From positions 1 through 5,850 of the forward strand of contig DATKVG010000134.1 in the NCBI GenBank assembly GCA_035530195.1: a DNA stretch of 5,850 nt. The letters run 5' to 3'. This document shows, one piece after another, positions 1 through 5,283 of the stretch. The notes below the pieces were generated by a model. It made no database searches and was not told where the DNA came from. It worked only from the letters and a program-made list of their open reading frames with translations. The position numbers were made by a program, and so were the translations under genes. This stretch comes from JAPLKX01 sp035530195. GTDB lineage: Bacteria; Hydrogenedentota; Hydrogenedentia; Hydrogenedentales; SLHB01. The first letter of the stretch is position 1. Each line of letters begins with the position of its first letter.

Positions 1-225
1 CAACACAAACGTTACACCTGGACACGTCAACCCCATTCTTCTGCCGCGCGGGCGCTTAAGCGCCCTGCGCACCGATTCCTCTACCAGAGCCTTCCCATCT
101 CAGTTTACCCCAAGAATTTCAGTTTTGGCAAATGGCAAAAAAAGATATTCCCGCCCCTGCAGCCTTCCGCCCGATTGCTTCCGTCCGCCCCAGCGCTCTA
201 AAATGCCCCGGAGGAGGTCCTGATT
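1..225. other. Region without a supported gene, upstream of exbD
   Basis: I see no convincing gene here. Forward frame 1 is open from the window edge to a stop near 199-201, but its translation is basic, proline-rich and lacks the membrane segments of an ExbB, so I do not call it. A 53-codon ATG frame at 132 runs out of frame into exbD and has no good ribosome-binding site. The region contains a palindrome at 50-65 and an A-rich stretch near 131-147. No strong sigma-70 promoter for exbD is visible; a TTGGCA at 125-130 has no -10 at the right distance. Confidence 0.5.
46..70. repeat. GC-rich palindrome with flanking arms
   Basis: A perfect 16-bp palindrome, GGGCGCTTAAGCGCCC, lies at 50-65. 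It is flanked by GCGC at 46-49 and at 67-70, with one unpaired T at 66, so the arms extend the potential stem to 10 bp. No T-run follows on either strand, so it is not a classic intrinsic terminator. It could be a factor-binding site or part of the 3' end of a transcript entering from the left. The structure is directly visible; the role is unknown. Confidence 0.5.
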
Positions 226-648
226 ATGCGCCCGGCGTTCGGCAGCCACAGACAAAGGCGAAAGCCGCATATCAATATTACCTCCCTGATTGACGTGATG
301 TTTATCCTCCTTATTTTCCTTATGATAACGACAACGTTCCGGGACCATCTGGGCATACGTATCACGCTGCCGCAGGTGGGAAATGCCGAAAAGCAAGAGT
401 TGACCCCCCACGAGATCACCATCAGCGAAACCGGCGAGATCTATTTTGGCCAGCAGCGCGTGAACGAACAGGGGCTCCGAGACTCGCTCGTCAGGCTGTT
501 CCAGGAAAACCCAAAGGCCACGCTCGTGCTGCGCGCGGATCAGAAAGCCGATTTCGGAGCCGTCATCCGCGCTATCGATATCGCCAGGCAGGTCGGCGGC
601 GAAAGGCTCATCATCCCGACTCGCACGGACGTTGCCCGCTCTCTCTAA
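226..648 (+). CDS. exbD: ExbD/TolR-family biopolymer transport protein
   Basis: The 140-residue product matches the ExbD/TolR family in length and plan: a short basic cytoplasmic N-terminus (RQRRKPH at 9-15), one membrane helix at about 21-38, then a periplasmic domain. The signature INITSLIDVMF (16-26) carries Asp23, equivalent to the membrane aspartate that ExbB-ExbD and TolQ-TolR need for proton-driven work. The C-terminal half has the usual family pattern, with VLRADQKADFG at about 101-111 and a terminal IIPT. In the family, ExbD with ExbB energises outer-membrane uptake or envelope processes. The ATG at 226 is fixed by GGAGGAGGT at 210-218, seven bases upstream. No exbB, tonB or tolA is next to it in this window. 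Its 3' end overlaps the convergent TPR-like gene by 38 bp. Family assignment is firm; the transported substrate is unknown. Confidence 0.93.
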   Translation: MRPAFGSHRQRRKPHINITSLIDVMFILLIFLMITTTFRDHLGIRITLPQVGNAEKQELTPHEITISETGEIYFGQQRVNEQGLRDSLVRLFQENPKATLVLRADQKADFGAVIRAIDIARQVGGERLIIPTRTDVARSL

Positions 649-1342
649 GCCGGGCCAGCCGTTCCCGAACCGACACGGCGTACGGCGTGTCCGGGAATTT
701 CTCGACATATTCCGCGAGCAGCCGCTGGGCTTCGTGGGGGCTCTGCAACTGACGCGTGTAGATCATGCAGATGCGGTTGGTCACGTTCAGGCTTTTTTCG
801 GCGGAATCGATGCAAACCAGCGCCCGCTCGAACCATCTCACCGCCTCCTGGGGCTGCTCGAGCTTCATGTGCATCTCGCCGATCCGCGTCAGCACCGTCG
901 CGTCGCGCGGGAAAACACGCGCGATTACCAGGTACTCGTTCAGCGCTCCGGTGTAATCGGCTTGGCGCTCGAGCGCCTCCGCGGGCGAGTAACGGGGTTC
1001 GTGCGTCTTGCTCCGTTCGGCCGGCATCACCAGGTCCACCAGCAGGCGCGAAAAACAGGAAACCATTAGCGGCCCGTACAATGCCGCGCCCGAAACGAAC
1101 AGCCCCAGCATGGCAAAAATCATGAATACGGGAACCGCCGCCAGCGACCATTTCAGCAGGTATAGTTCCACCAGGTAGAAAATCAGGATCACGCCCACCG
1201 TGATCGCCTCGGTGGGCAGCGGAAGCTCCTCGTGGTACCGGTACCGAAGCCGAAGCGTATACATACCCCACCCCACGTACGGCACCAGAAACAATACCCA
1301 GAAAAAAATCCCCACTACATCAAAAAAATCAAACCCACCCAA
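611..1342 (-). CDS. Membrane-anchored TPR-like protein (hypothetical)
   Basis: A 243-residue product if translation starts at TTG 1342. The N-terminal half is strongly hydrophobic, with segments at about 6-29, 46-63 and 66-105, the last long enough for two helices. The C-terminal half is soluble and resembles TPR-like helical repeats: ADYTGALNEYLVIARVFPRD (128-147), then IGEMHMKLEQPQEAVRWFERA (within 154-174), then a third helix pair ending EYVEKFPDTPYA. Such repeats usually bind proteins, so a membrane scaffold is a reasonable inference. The frame stays open upstream to a GTG at 1411, but that codon lies inside the predicted promoter, whereas TTG 1342 has GGGAGGT nine bases upstream. Its last 12 codons overlap the end of exbD on the other strand. 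I do not recognise a named family. It could assist the neighbouring ExbD, but convergent genes are not co-transcribed, so this is weak. Confidence 0.8.
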   Translation of the reverse strand: MGGFDFFDVVGIFFWVLFLVPYVGWGMYTLRLRYRYHEELPLPTEAITVGVILIFYLVELYLLKWSLAAVPVFMIFAMLGLFVSGAALYGPLMVSCFSRLLVDLVMPAERSKTHEPRYSPAEALERQADYTGALNEYLVIARVFPRDATVLTRIGEMHMKLEQPQEAVRWFERALVCIDSAEKSLNVTNRICMIYTRQLQSPHEAQRLLAEYVEKFPDTPYAVSVRERLARLRESGQRPCESG

Positions 1343-1351
1343 CCGGCCGTT

Positions 1352-1358
1352 ACCTCCC
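1352..1358 (-). promoter_or_regulatory. Ribosome-binding site that selects a TTG start
   Basis: On the minus strand GGGAGGT lies nine bases upstream of a TTG codon (1342-1340) in the frame of the TPR-like protein. The codons that follow lead straight into the first hydrophobic helix. In-frame alternatives are a GTG overlapping this site and the GTG at 1411, which sits within the promoter. The TTG is therefore the most economical start. Confidence 0.6.
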
Positions 1359-1398
1359 ACCTCGCCGCGAGCACCAGGCCATCCCGACCGCGTCAGAC

Positions 1399-1427
1399 AT
1401 CTTACCCGCACCCACCCGTGTTGTCAA
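1399..1427 (-). promoter_or_regulatory. Sigma-70-type promoter of the TPR-like gene
   Basis: Minus strand: TTGACA (1427-1422, full match to the -35 consensus), a 17-bp spacer, then TAAGAT (1404-1399, 4 of 6 to the -10 consensus). The predicted transcript would start near 1392 and give a leader of about 50 nt before the TTG start. It lies just downstream (in transcription order) of the inverted repeat at 1445-1603, so the TPR-like gene seems to be transcribed separately from the SCP2-like gene on the same strand. Confidence 0.65.
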
Positions 1428-1444
1428 TAATTTACCTGCGCTGC

Positions 1445-1603
1445 CAGCCCGTGGCAGAAGTCGCGTGACGGCGAGCGCGAGCCATTTGGCACGGGATCAA
1501 GGCGCGAAACCGCCGGAAAAGTGCCTCCTTTTTCAAGGTTTCGCAACGCAGAGACCGTCACAAAGGGCCGCGCACAGACCGCGACGACTTCTGCCACGGG
1601 CTG
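1445..1603. repeat. 159-bp nested inverted repeat (MITE-like or structured RNA)
   Basis: Four inverted-repeat pairs nest within one another: a perfect 19-bp outer stem CAGCCCGTGGCAGAAGTCG (1445-1463) with its complement at 1585-1603; GTGACGG (1465-1471) with CCGTCAC (1555-1561); GCGAAACC (1504-1511) with GGTTTCGC (1537-1544); and GGAAAAG (1515-1521) with CTTTTTC (1528-1534, one G-T pair) closing a 6-nt loop. The unpaired side regions are asymmetric (32 nt on the left, 23 nt on the right). The right end directly abuts the stop codon of the SCP2-like gene at 1604-1606, and the left end is 18 bp from the promoter of the TPR-like gene. No ORF fits inside. It could be a non-autonomous transposable element, a structured RNA, or a transcription barrier; there is no T-tract after the outer stem. 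The structure is visible; the class is not known to me. Confidence 0.75.
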
Positions 1604-2362
1604 CTAGGAAAGGTAACGCGGGATCCGGTCCAGCAGAAGGCTAAAACTGTCTATCAATGGAATACGGCCGCGCAGTATCAAGTGGCCCTGGGCGATCTCC
1701 TGGAAAACGTCGGCGGTTCCGCCCAGGACTCTTTCCGCCGCGTCGAATCCGCCAAACACCATTTGCGCGGTGGGCGCCTGGCATTTGCCCTTGGTGACCT
1801 GTGCGCGGCCCGCTTTGAACGAGATCGACACGGCGGGCCCGTCCGGCGCCACCTCGATCTCGAGGGTGCCGTCGGGCGTGCCGGCCGCAACAATTTTGCC
1901 GTCCGGATCGTATTCGGCCAATTCGCGTGCCGCATAGGCGGCCGTCGCCAGCTTGAGGCGCGTGGCCAATCTTATGTAGGCCTCGTCGCGGACGCCTGCC
2001 CCGCCGCCTTTCAGATAAAACTCGAGGCGGTCGGTAAGTTTCTTGAAGTCGTTCTTCAGGAAACCGAGGCGGCTGAACCCTTTTACGGGGATCGGCATGG
2101 CCTTTCCCTCGAACATATCGTTGAGGTGTTTGGGCGAGCGGAACAGGAGCTTGATGCTTGCGTCTTCTTTGCCGCACACGTGGCGGCACTCGCCGTTCTT
2201 GAACAAGAGTGTCGCGGCCGGCCCGCCGATCACGGCAAACTGAACCCCCACGTCCCAGCTTTTCGCCTGCGCCACAGACGGCTCGTCGTACCGCACCAGT
2301 TCCTCAAGATTCTGCAAAACCGCGTAAAGGTTCAGCCGCGCTTTCACCAATTCATGCGACAT
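1604..2362 (-). CDS. Tandem SCP2-like (sterol carrier type) domain protein
   Basis: The 252-residue product contains two SCP2-like units. The first (about 40-117) shows the family's strand pattern ATLLFKNGECRHVCGKEDAS (50-69), then a helix (HLNDMFEGKA) and a glycine-rich turn before KKLTDRLEFYL. The second (about 167-250) repeats the plan: LEIEVAPDGPAVSISFKAGR (167-186), then AQVTKGKCQAPTAQMVFGGF, a helix, HLILRGRIPLI and a closing helix. SCP2 domains enclose a hydrophobic tunnel that binds lipids or acyl-CoAs; in bacteria the ligand is usually unknown. There is no signal peptide, so it is probably cytoplasmic. The ATG at 2362 is chosen over an in-frame upstream ATG at 2452 because GGGAGGG lies six bases before it (2369-2375) and the preceding 30 codons look non-coding. 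I find only a weak promoter candidate upstream. The domain call rests on pattern recognition rather than a search. Confidence 0.75.
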   Translation of the reverse strand: MSHELVKARLNLYAVLQNLEELVRYDEPSVAQAKSWDVGVQFAVIGGPAATLLFKNGECRHVCGKEDASIKLLFRSPKHLNDMFEGKAMPIPVKGFSRLGFLKNDFKKLTDRLEFYLKGGGAGVRDEAYIRLATRLKLATAAYAARELAEYDPDGKIVAAGTPDGTLEIEVAPDGPAVSISFKAGRAQVTKGKCQAPTAQMVFGGFDAAERVLGGTADVFQEIAQGHLILRGRIPLIDSFSLLLDRIPRYLS

Positions 2363-2425
2363 CACACGCCCTCCCACGACTCCACAGACCCTACCATACC
2401 CAAAAAAAACGTGCAACAAATCCAT

Positions 2426-2463
2426 TTGGCAGGCCAAGGTGCACAGGGCCATTGGGACCTTGG
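2426..2463. repeat. Small inverted repeats between divergent genes
   Basis: Two short dyads lie between the SCP2-like gene and the tRNA promoter. TTGGC-AG-GCCAA occupies 2426-2437, and CCAAGGT (2434-2440) pairs with ACCTTGG (2457-2463) across 16 bases. They overlap, so only one can form at a time. The larger one ends 15 bp before the -35 of the tRNA promoter. They could be an operator or mere GC-rich noise; no regulator in the window can be linked to them. Confidence 0.3.
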
Positions 2464-2477
2464 GCCCCGGCCCTCAT

Positions 2478-2507
2478 TTGACAGCCTGTTGGGCCGTTTG
2501 CTAGAAT
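2478..2507 (+). promoter_or_regulatory. Strong sigma-70-type promoter of tRNA-Leu
   Basis: TTGACA (2478-2483, full consensus), an 18-bp spacer, then TAGAAT (2502-2507, 5 of 6). Initiation is expected near 2514, about 22 nt before the mature tRNA 5' end. A near-consensus promoter fits a stable RNA gene. Confidence 0.8.
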
Positions 2508-2513
2508 TCAAAA

Positions 2514-2527
2514 GTGCGTCCCCGCAC
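2514..2527 (+). promoter_or_regulatory. Hairpin in the 5' leader of the tRNA precursor
   Basis: GTGCG (2514-2518) and CGCAC (2523-2527) form a perfect 5-bp stem with the loop TCCC. It begins at about the predicted first transcribed base and ends 8 nt before the tRNA acceptor stem. It may be incidental, or it may affect promoter escape or 5' processing by RNase P. The dyad is visible; the function is inference. Confidence 0.4.
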
Positions 2528-2535
2528 ACTTATTC

Positions 2536-2622
2536 GCCGGAGTGGTGAAATTGGCAGACACGCATGGTTCAGGACCATGTGCCTTCACGGGCGTGGGGGT
2601 TCAAGTCCCTTCTCCGGCACCA
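2536..2622 (+). tRNA. tRNA-Leu (anticodon CAG)
   Basis: An 87-nt class II tRNA. The acceptor stem is GCCGGAG (2536-2542) with CTCCGGC (2612-2618), discriminator A 2619 and an encoded CCA at 2620-2622. The D-arm contains TGGTGAAATTGGCAGACACG, typical of bacterial tRNA-Leu. The anticodon stem CATGG/CCATG (2563-2567/2575-2579) encloses TTCAGGA, giving anticodon CAG at 2570-2572, which reads CUG. A long variable arm (GCC/GGC stem) follows, as expected for leucine tRNA. The T-arm is GGGGG-TTCAAGT-CCCTT, with two G-U pairs at the base of the stem. It has its own promoter and terminator, so it is a single-gene unit. Nothing suggests a pseudo-tRNA. Confidence 0.96.
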
Positions 2623-2635
2623 TTTGCCATGGCCG

Positions 2636-2663
2636 GGCCAGCGTTCCGATGCTGGCCTGTTTT
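2636..2663 (+). terminator. Rho-independent terminator after tRNA-Leu
   Basis: GGCCAGC (2636-2642) and GCTGGCC (2651-2657) make a 7-bp GC-rich stem with an 8-nt loop. TGTTTTAATTT follows from 2658. It starts 14 nt after the encoded CCA and ends before the ribosome-binding site of the phosphodiesterase gene. It should end the tRNA transcript, although some read-through into the downstream gene is possible. Confidence 0.8.
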
Positions 2664-2687
2664 AATTTCGATCAAGGAGCAGAATTG

Positions 2688-4625
2688 ATGCTGTCCCGTC
2701 GAAATTTCCTCAAGACGACACTCACCACCCTGGCGCTCCCGTTCGCCGCAAACGGTCAAGCCCCCGCCGGCAAACGGCGCGTCATCATCCTGGGGTTCGA
2801 CGGCGTCGAGCCTACCATCGTGGACGCAATGCTGGCGGCGGGCGAGTTGCCCAACCTGGCCAAGTTGCGCGACACGGGCTGTTACGACCGCCTCGGCTCG
2901 ACCTGCCCGCCACAGTCGCCAACCGCCTGGTCGTCTTTCGCCACATGCACAAACCCCGGCAACCACGGCATTTACGACTTCATCCGCCGGTCTCCCCAAA
3001 ACTACATGCCCGGGCTCGGGTTCGGCATGATGTCGAAAGCCGAACTCAATCCCGACGGGACCGTCGCCAAACCGGCAAAATACGTCAATTTCCGCAAAGG
3101 AAAACCGTTCTGGCGGGCCGCTAACGAGCAGGGCGCACGGTGCAAACTGTTCACGATCCCGTACGCCTCGCCCCCGGACGACCTGACTGAAAGCCTGATG
3201 CTGTGCGGGTTGGACGTCCCGGACATCCGGGGCACGCAAAGCTGTTTTTTTGCGTTTTCAGATCTGTATCCGGCCCAGGAAAGCGTCGGGGGCGGCATGA
3301 AAATCCCGCTCAGCACCAATTCCGACACCACGGAGGTCGCCCTACCCGCGTTCCAGCACAATAAAACCGCCGTGACGGCCCCCGTCAAGTTCACCGTCGA
3401 CCGCCAGGCCCACACCATCGCCATCCAGATCCCGTCCAAGACACTCACGCTCAAGCAGGGCGACTGGTCGGAGTGGGTCGAGTGGAAGTTCGAAGTCACG
3501 CCCAAGTATGCCGTACAGGCCATCAGCCGGTTCAACCTCCTCGAGGCCGGCGACCACGTCCGGCTGTACATGACGTGCCTCCAGATGCATCCCAAGGCGC
3601 CGCTCGTGCCCATCAGCATGCCCGGCCACTATGCCGGCAGGCTCGCCGACAAGTACGGTCTGTTCAAAACCATTGGCTGGGCCTACGACACCAAGGCCAT
3701 TCAGCAGGACGTCATGTCTGAAGACGTTTTCCTCGAGGACGAGGCGTACTCGACCGAGTGGAACCGGCGGCTCCTCATCGACGAACTCAAGCTGGGCGGG
3801 TTTGACCTGCTTGTCGGCGGGTGGACCGCGACCGACAGGACCGCCCACCTGTTTTGGCGGTTCCGCGACCCCAAACATCCCCTGTACACCCCGGAAGGCG
3901 CCAAAAAGTACGGCAGGCAAATCGAACTGGCTTATATCGAGATGGACAAGACGATAGGCGAAGTCCTCCCGCTCCTCGAGCCGGATGACCTCCTGATCGT
4001 GATGTCTGACCACGGGTTCAAGAGCTTCCGCACGGCGTTCAGCCTCAACACGTGGCTGGTGCGCAATGGGTATCTGGCAGTAAAAAACCAGTCTGACACG
4101 GCCGCCGCTGCCACCGACGAAAAGTACCTGATGGGGTACGACTGGCCCCGCACAAAGGCGTACGGGCTCGGGCTGGGCAGCCTTTACCTGAACATCGAGG
4201 GCCGCGAAGGCTACGGGACTGTCAAACCCCAAGATGTCCCCGCACTCCTCAAAGAAATCAAGCAAAATCTACTCGACGTTACCGACCCCGCCTCCGGCGA
4301 TAAAGTGTTCAGCGCCATCTACACACAGCCCGAAGTCTACACCGGCATCAGCCAACTCGACGCGCCGGACATCCAACTCGGGTACAACGACGGATACCAA
4401 ACTTCAAAAGCCTCCGCCGCCGGCGCCGCACCCAAAGAAATCTTTACCCCCAACGACGACAAGTGGAGCGGCGATCACGGTTCCGCCGACTACGCCATCA
4501 CCCCCGGTATCCTGTTCTCAAACATGAAGCTCGCAAAAGGCGCCATCACCGACCTCGGCGTCACCGCACTCACCTACCTCAACCTCCAAACCCCCGCAGA
4601 ATTCCAAGGAAAAAACCTCATCTAA
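2688..4625 (+). CDS. Tat-exported type I phosphodiesterase / alkaline phosphatase superfamily protein
   Basis: A 645-residue hydrolase with a full Tat signal: SRRNFLK at 3-9, a hydrophobic stretch at about 10-20 and a likely cleavage near ANGQA (21-25). The mature part follows the type I phosphodiesterase/nucleotide pyrophosphatase pattern of two metal ions and a threonine nucleophile: Asp38 in GFDG, Thr79 in SPTAWSS, GNHGIYDF (91-98), Asp383 and His387 in TDRTAHLFW, Asp441-His442 in SDHGF, and His597 in SGDHGSADY. All expected metal ligands are present, so it should be active on phosphomono- or diesters in the periplasm; the substrate cannot be predicted. A roughly 300-residue stretch between Thr79 and Asp383 holds a beta-rich segment (GDWSEWVEWKFEV, 258-270), which I recall in related bacterial proteins. 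The ATG at 2688 follows AAGGAG (2674-2679) by eight bases and starts the Tat motif; the same frame reads upstream through the tRNA, which is not coding. Confidence 0.92.
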   Translation: MLSRRNFLKTTLTTLALPFAANGQAPAGKRRVIILGFDGVEPTIVDAMLAAGELPNLAKLRDTGCYDRLGSTCPPQSPTAWSSFATCTNPGNHGIYDFIRRSPQNYMPGLGFGMMSKAELNPDGTVAKPAKYVNFRKGKPFWRAANEQGARCKLFTIPYASPPDDLTESLMLCGLDVPDIRGTQSCFFAFSDLYPAQESVGGGMKIPLSTNSDTTEVALPAFQHNKTAVTAPVKFTVDRQAHTIAIQIPSKTLTLKQGDWSEWVEWKFEVTPKYAVQAISRFNLLEAGDHVRLYMTCLQMHPKAPLVPISMPGHYAGRLADKYGLFKTIGWAYDTKAIQQDVMSEDVFLEDEAYSTEWNRRLLIDELKLGGFDLLVGGWTATDRTAHLFWRFRDPKHPLYTPEGAKKYGRQIELAYIEMDKTIGEVLPLLEPDDLLIVMSDHGFKSFRTAFSLNTWLVRNGYLAVKNQSDTAAAATDEKYLMGYDWPRTKAYGLGLGSLYLNIEGREGYGTVKPQDVPALLKEIKQNLLDVTDPASGDKVFSAIYTQPEVYTGISQLDAPDIQLGYNDGYQTSKASAAGAAPKEIFTPNDDKWSGDHGSADYAITPGILFSNMKLAKGAITDLGVTALTYLNLQTPAEFQGKNLI

Positions 4626-4662
4626 CCTCGGCCGATTTCGCTTCCGGCGCCGCCGCTCCACA

Positions 4663-5088
4663 TCAGTCCGTGGTCGTCCGTGAATCCCCAGCACCGCACC
4701 CGAGAAAACGCACAAAGCCCATAAACTGATCGTTCCCGCTCAGCGATTCGCCGAACTTCAGGGCGATCAGGTTTTTGGTCTCGTCGCTCTTGTGAACCCG
4801 GACCACCATCGCCGGGCCTACGAACGCTTCGGGCAACCCCATCCCTTCCGGGCACTCGCCCGTGGGTATCGCCACCATCACGTTTTGAAACGGCGTCAGC
4901 CGCTGCCGCGATACCACCAGCGCACCCGCCAGCGAGATGTCCCGAACCGATGCCGGCGTTACCGTCAGCCCCCCGCTGTGTTCGGTCGACACCGAGAGCC
5001 GGAATTCGATCTTGAGCCGTTCCGCTTCCCGCCGTTCCCGGTTTCGTTCAGGGCTGTCCAATCCGTGAAGATGCTGGTTGTCAACCAT
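4663..5088 (-). CDS. Single-domain PilZ protein (putative c-di-GMP effector)
   Basis: The 141-residue product has both PilZ nucleotide-binding motifs: RxxxR as REAER at 20-24 and D/NxSxxG as DISLAG at 50-55, about 26 residues apart as usual. The rest of the beta-barrel follows (NVMVAIP, GPAMVVRVHK, NLIALKFG). PilZ domains bind cyclic di-GMP and alter partner proteins in motility, polysaccharide or envelope control; no partner domain is fused here. There is no signal or membrane segment, so it is cytoplasmic. The ATG at 5088 has GGGAGGG six bases upstream; the frame remains open to 5760, but that extension is low-complexity and mostly the complement of the transposase remnant. The final residues (GDSRTTTD) are encoded by an imperfect TCCGTG repeat and may be a recent tail. 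It converges on the phosphodiesterase gene, 37 bp away. Confidence 0.88.
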   Translation of the reverse strand: MVDNQHLHGLDSPERNRERREAERLKIEFRLSVSTEHSGGLTVTPASVRDISLAGALVVSRQRLTPFQNVMVAIPTGECPEGMGLPEAFVGPAMVVRVHKSDETKNLIALKFGESLSGNDQFMGFVRFLGCGAGDSRTTTD

Positions 5089-5127
5089 AGCAATCCCTCC
5101 CGGGCGGCGCCCCTGCCGCTGAATTCC

Positions 5128-5156
5128 AGTATACACGGTCGCGAAAAGCAGGAAAA
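5128..5156 (-). promoter_or_regulatory. Possible promoter of the PilZ gene
   Basis: Minus strand: TATACT (5133-5128, 5 of 6 to the -10 consensus). With a 17-bp spacer the -35 would be TTTTCC (5156-5151), only 3 of 6. Initiation near 5121 would give a leader of about 33 nt before the ATG at 5088. The -35 falls inside the small tandem repeat at 5143-5160. The -10 is good and the -35 poor, so confidence is limited. Confidence 0.4.
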
Positions 5157-5171
5157 GCAGGGACAGACACC
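5143..5171. repeat. Tandem GAAAAGCAG pair fused to a GGGACAGACACC motif
   Basis: GAAAAGCAG occurs twice in direct succession (5143-5151 and 5152-5160), followed at once by GGACAGACACC (5161-5171), which with the preceding G gives GGGACAGACACC. From memory, this last motif recurs near REP-like/IS200-type elements in many bacterial genomes; I cannot check that here. It lies upstream of the PilZ gene and about 110 bp before the transposase remnant, in what looks like a patch of mobile-element debris. Confidence 0.45.
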
Positions 5172-5283
5172 CCCGATAGCCTGATAAGGGGAAGAAAAAA
5201 AACTCGTTGATGGGGATCTGGCTGCTCCCACAAGGGATTAATGCAGCAGCGAGAAAAAAACAGTTCCACACCCACGAGGTGAA

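Noticed and set aside
132..293. Short ATG ORF overlapping the start of exbD
   Set aside because: About 53 codons, no good ribosome-binding site, low-complexity translation and out of frame with exbD.
100..708. Minus-strand 202-codon ORF across exbD
   Set aside because: It is the complement of exbD and its leader; the translation is arginine-rich with no domain, while exbD has clear family motifs and a ribosome-binding site.
1445..1603. Reading the inverted repeat as a CRISPR or simple intrinsic terminator
   Set aside because: There are no direct repeats with spacers, and no T-tract follows the outer stem on either strand.
1682..2548. Plus-strand 288-codon ORF opposite the SCP2-like gene
   Set aside because: Antisense shadow caused by high GC; it runs through the tRNA promoter, and the minus frame has the domain pattern and the ribosome-binding site.
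2514..2687. N-terminal extension of the phosphodiesterase frame
   Set aside because: It reads through the tRNA-Leu and its terminator; the Tat motif begins at ATG 2688 with a good ribosome-binding site.
3342..4265. Minus-strand 307-codon ORF inside the phosphodiesterase gene
   Set aside because: A shadow frame; the plus strand carries all catalytic residues across this interval.
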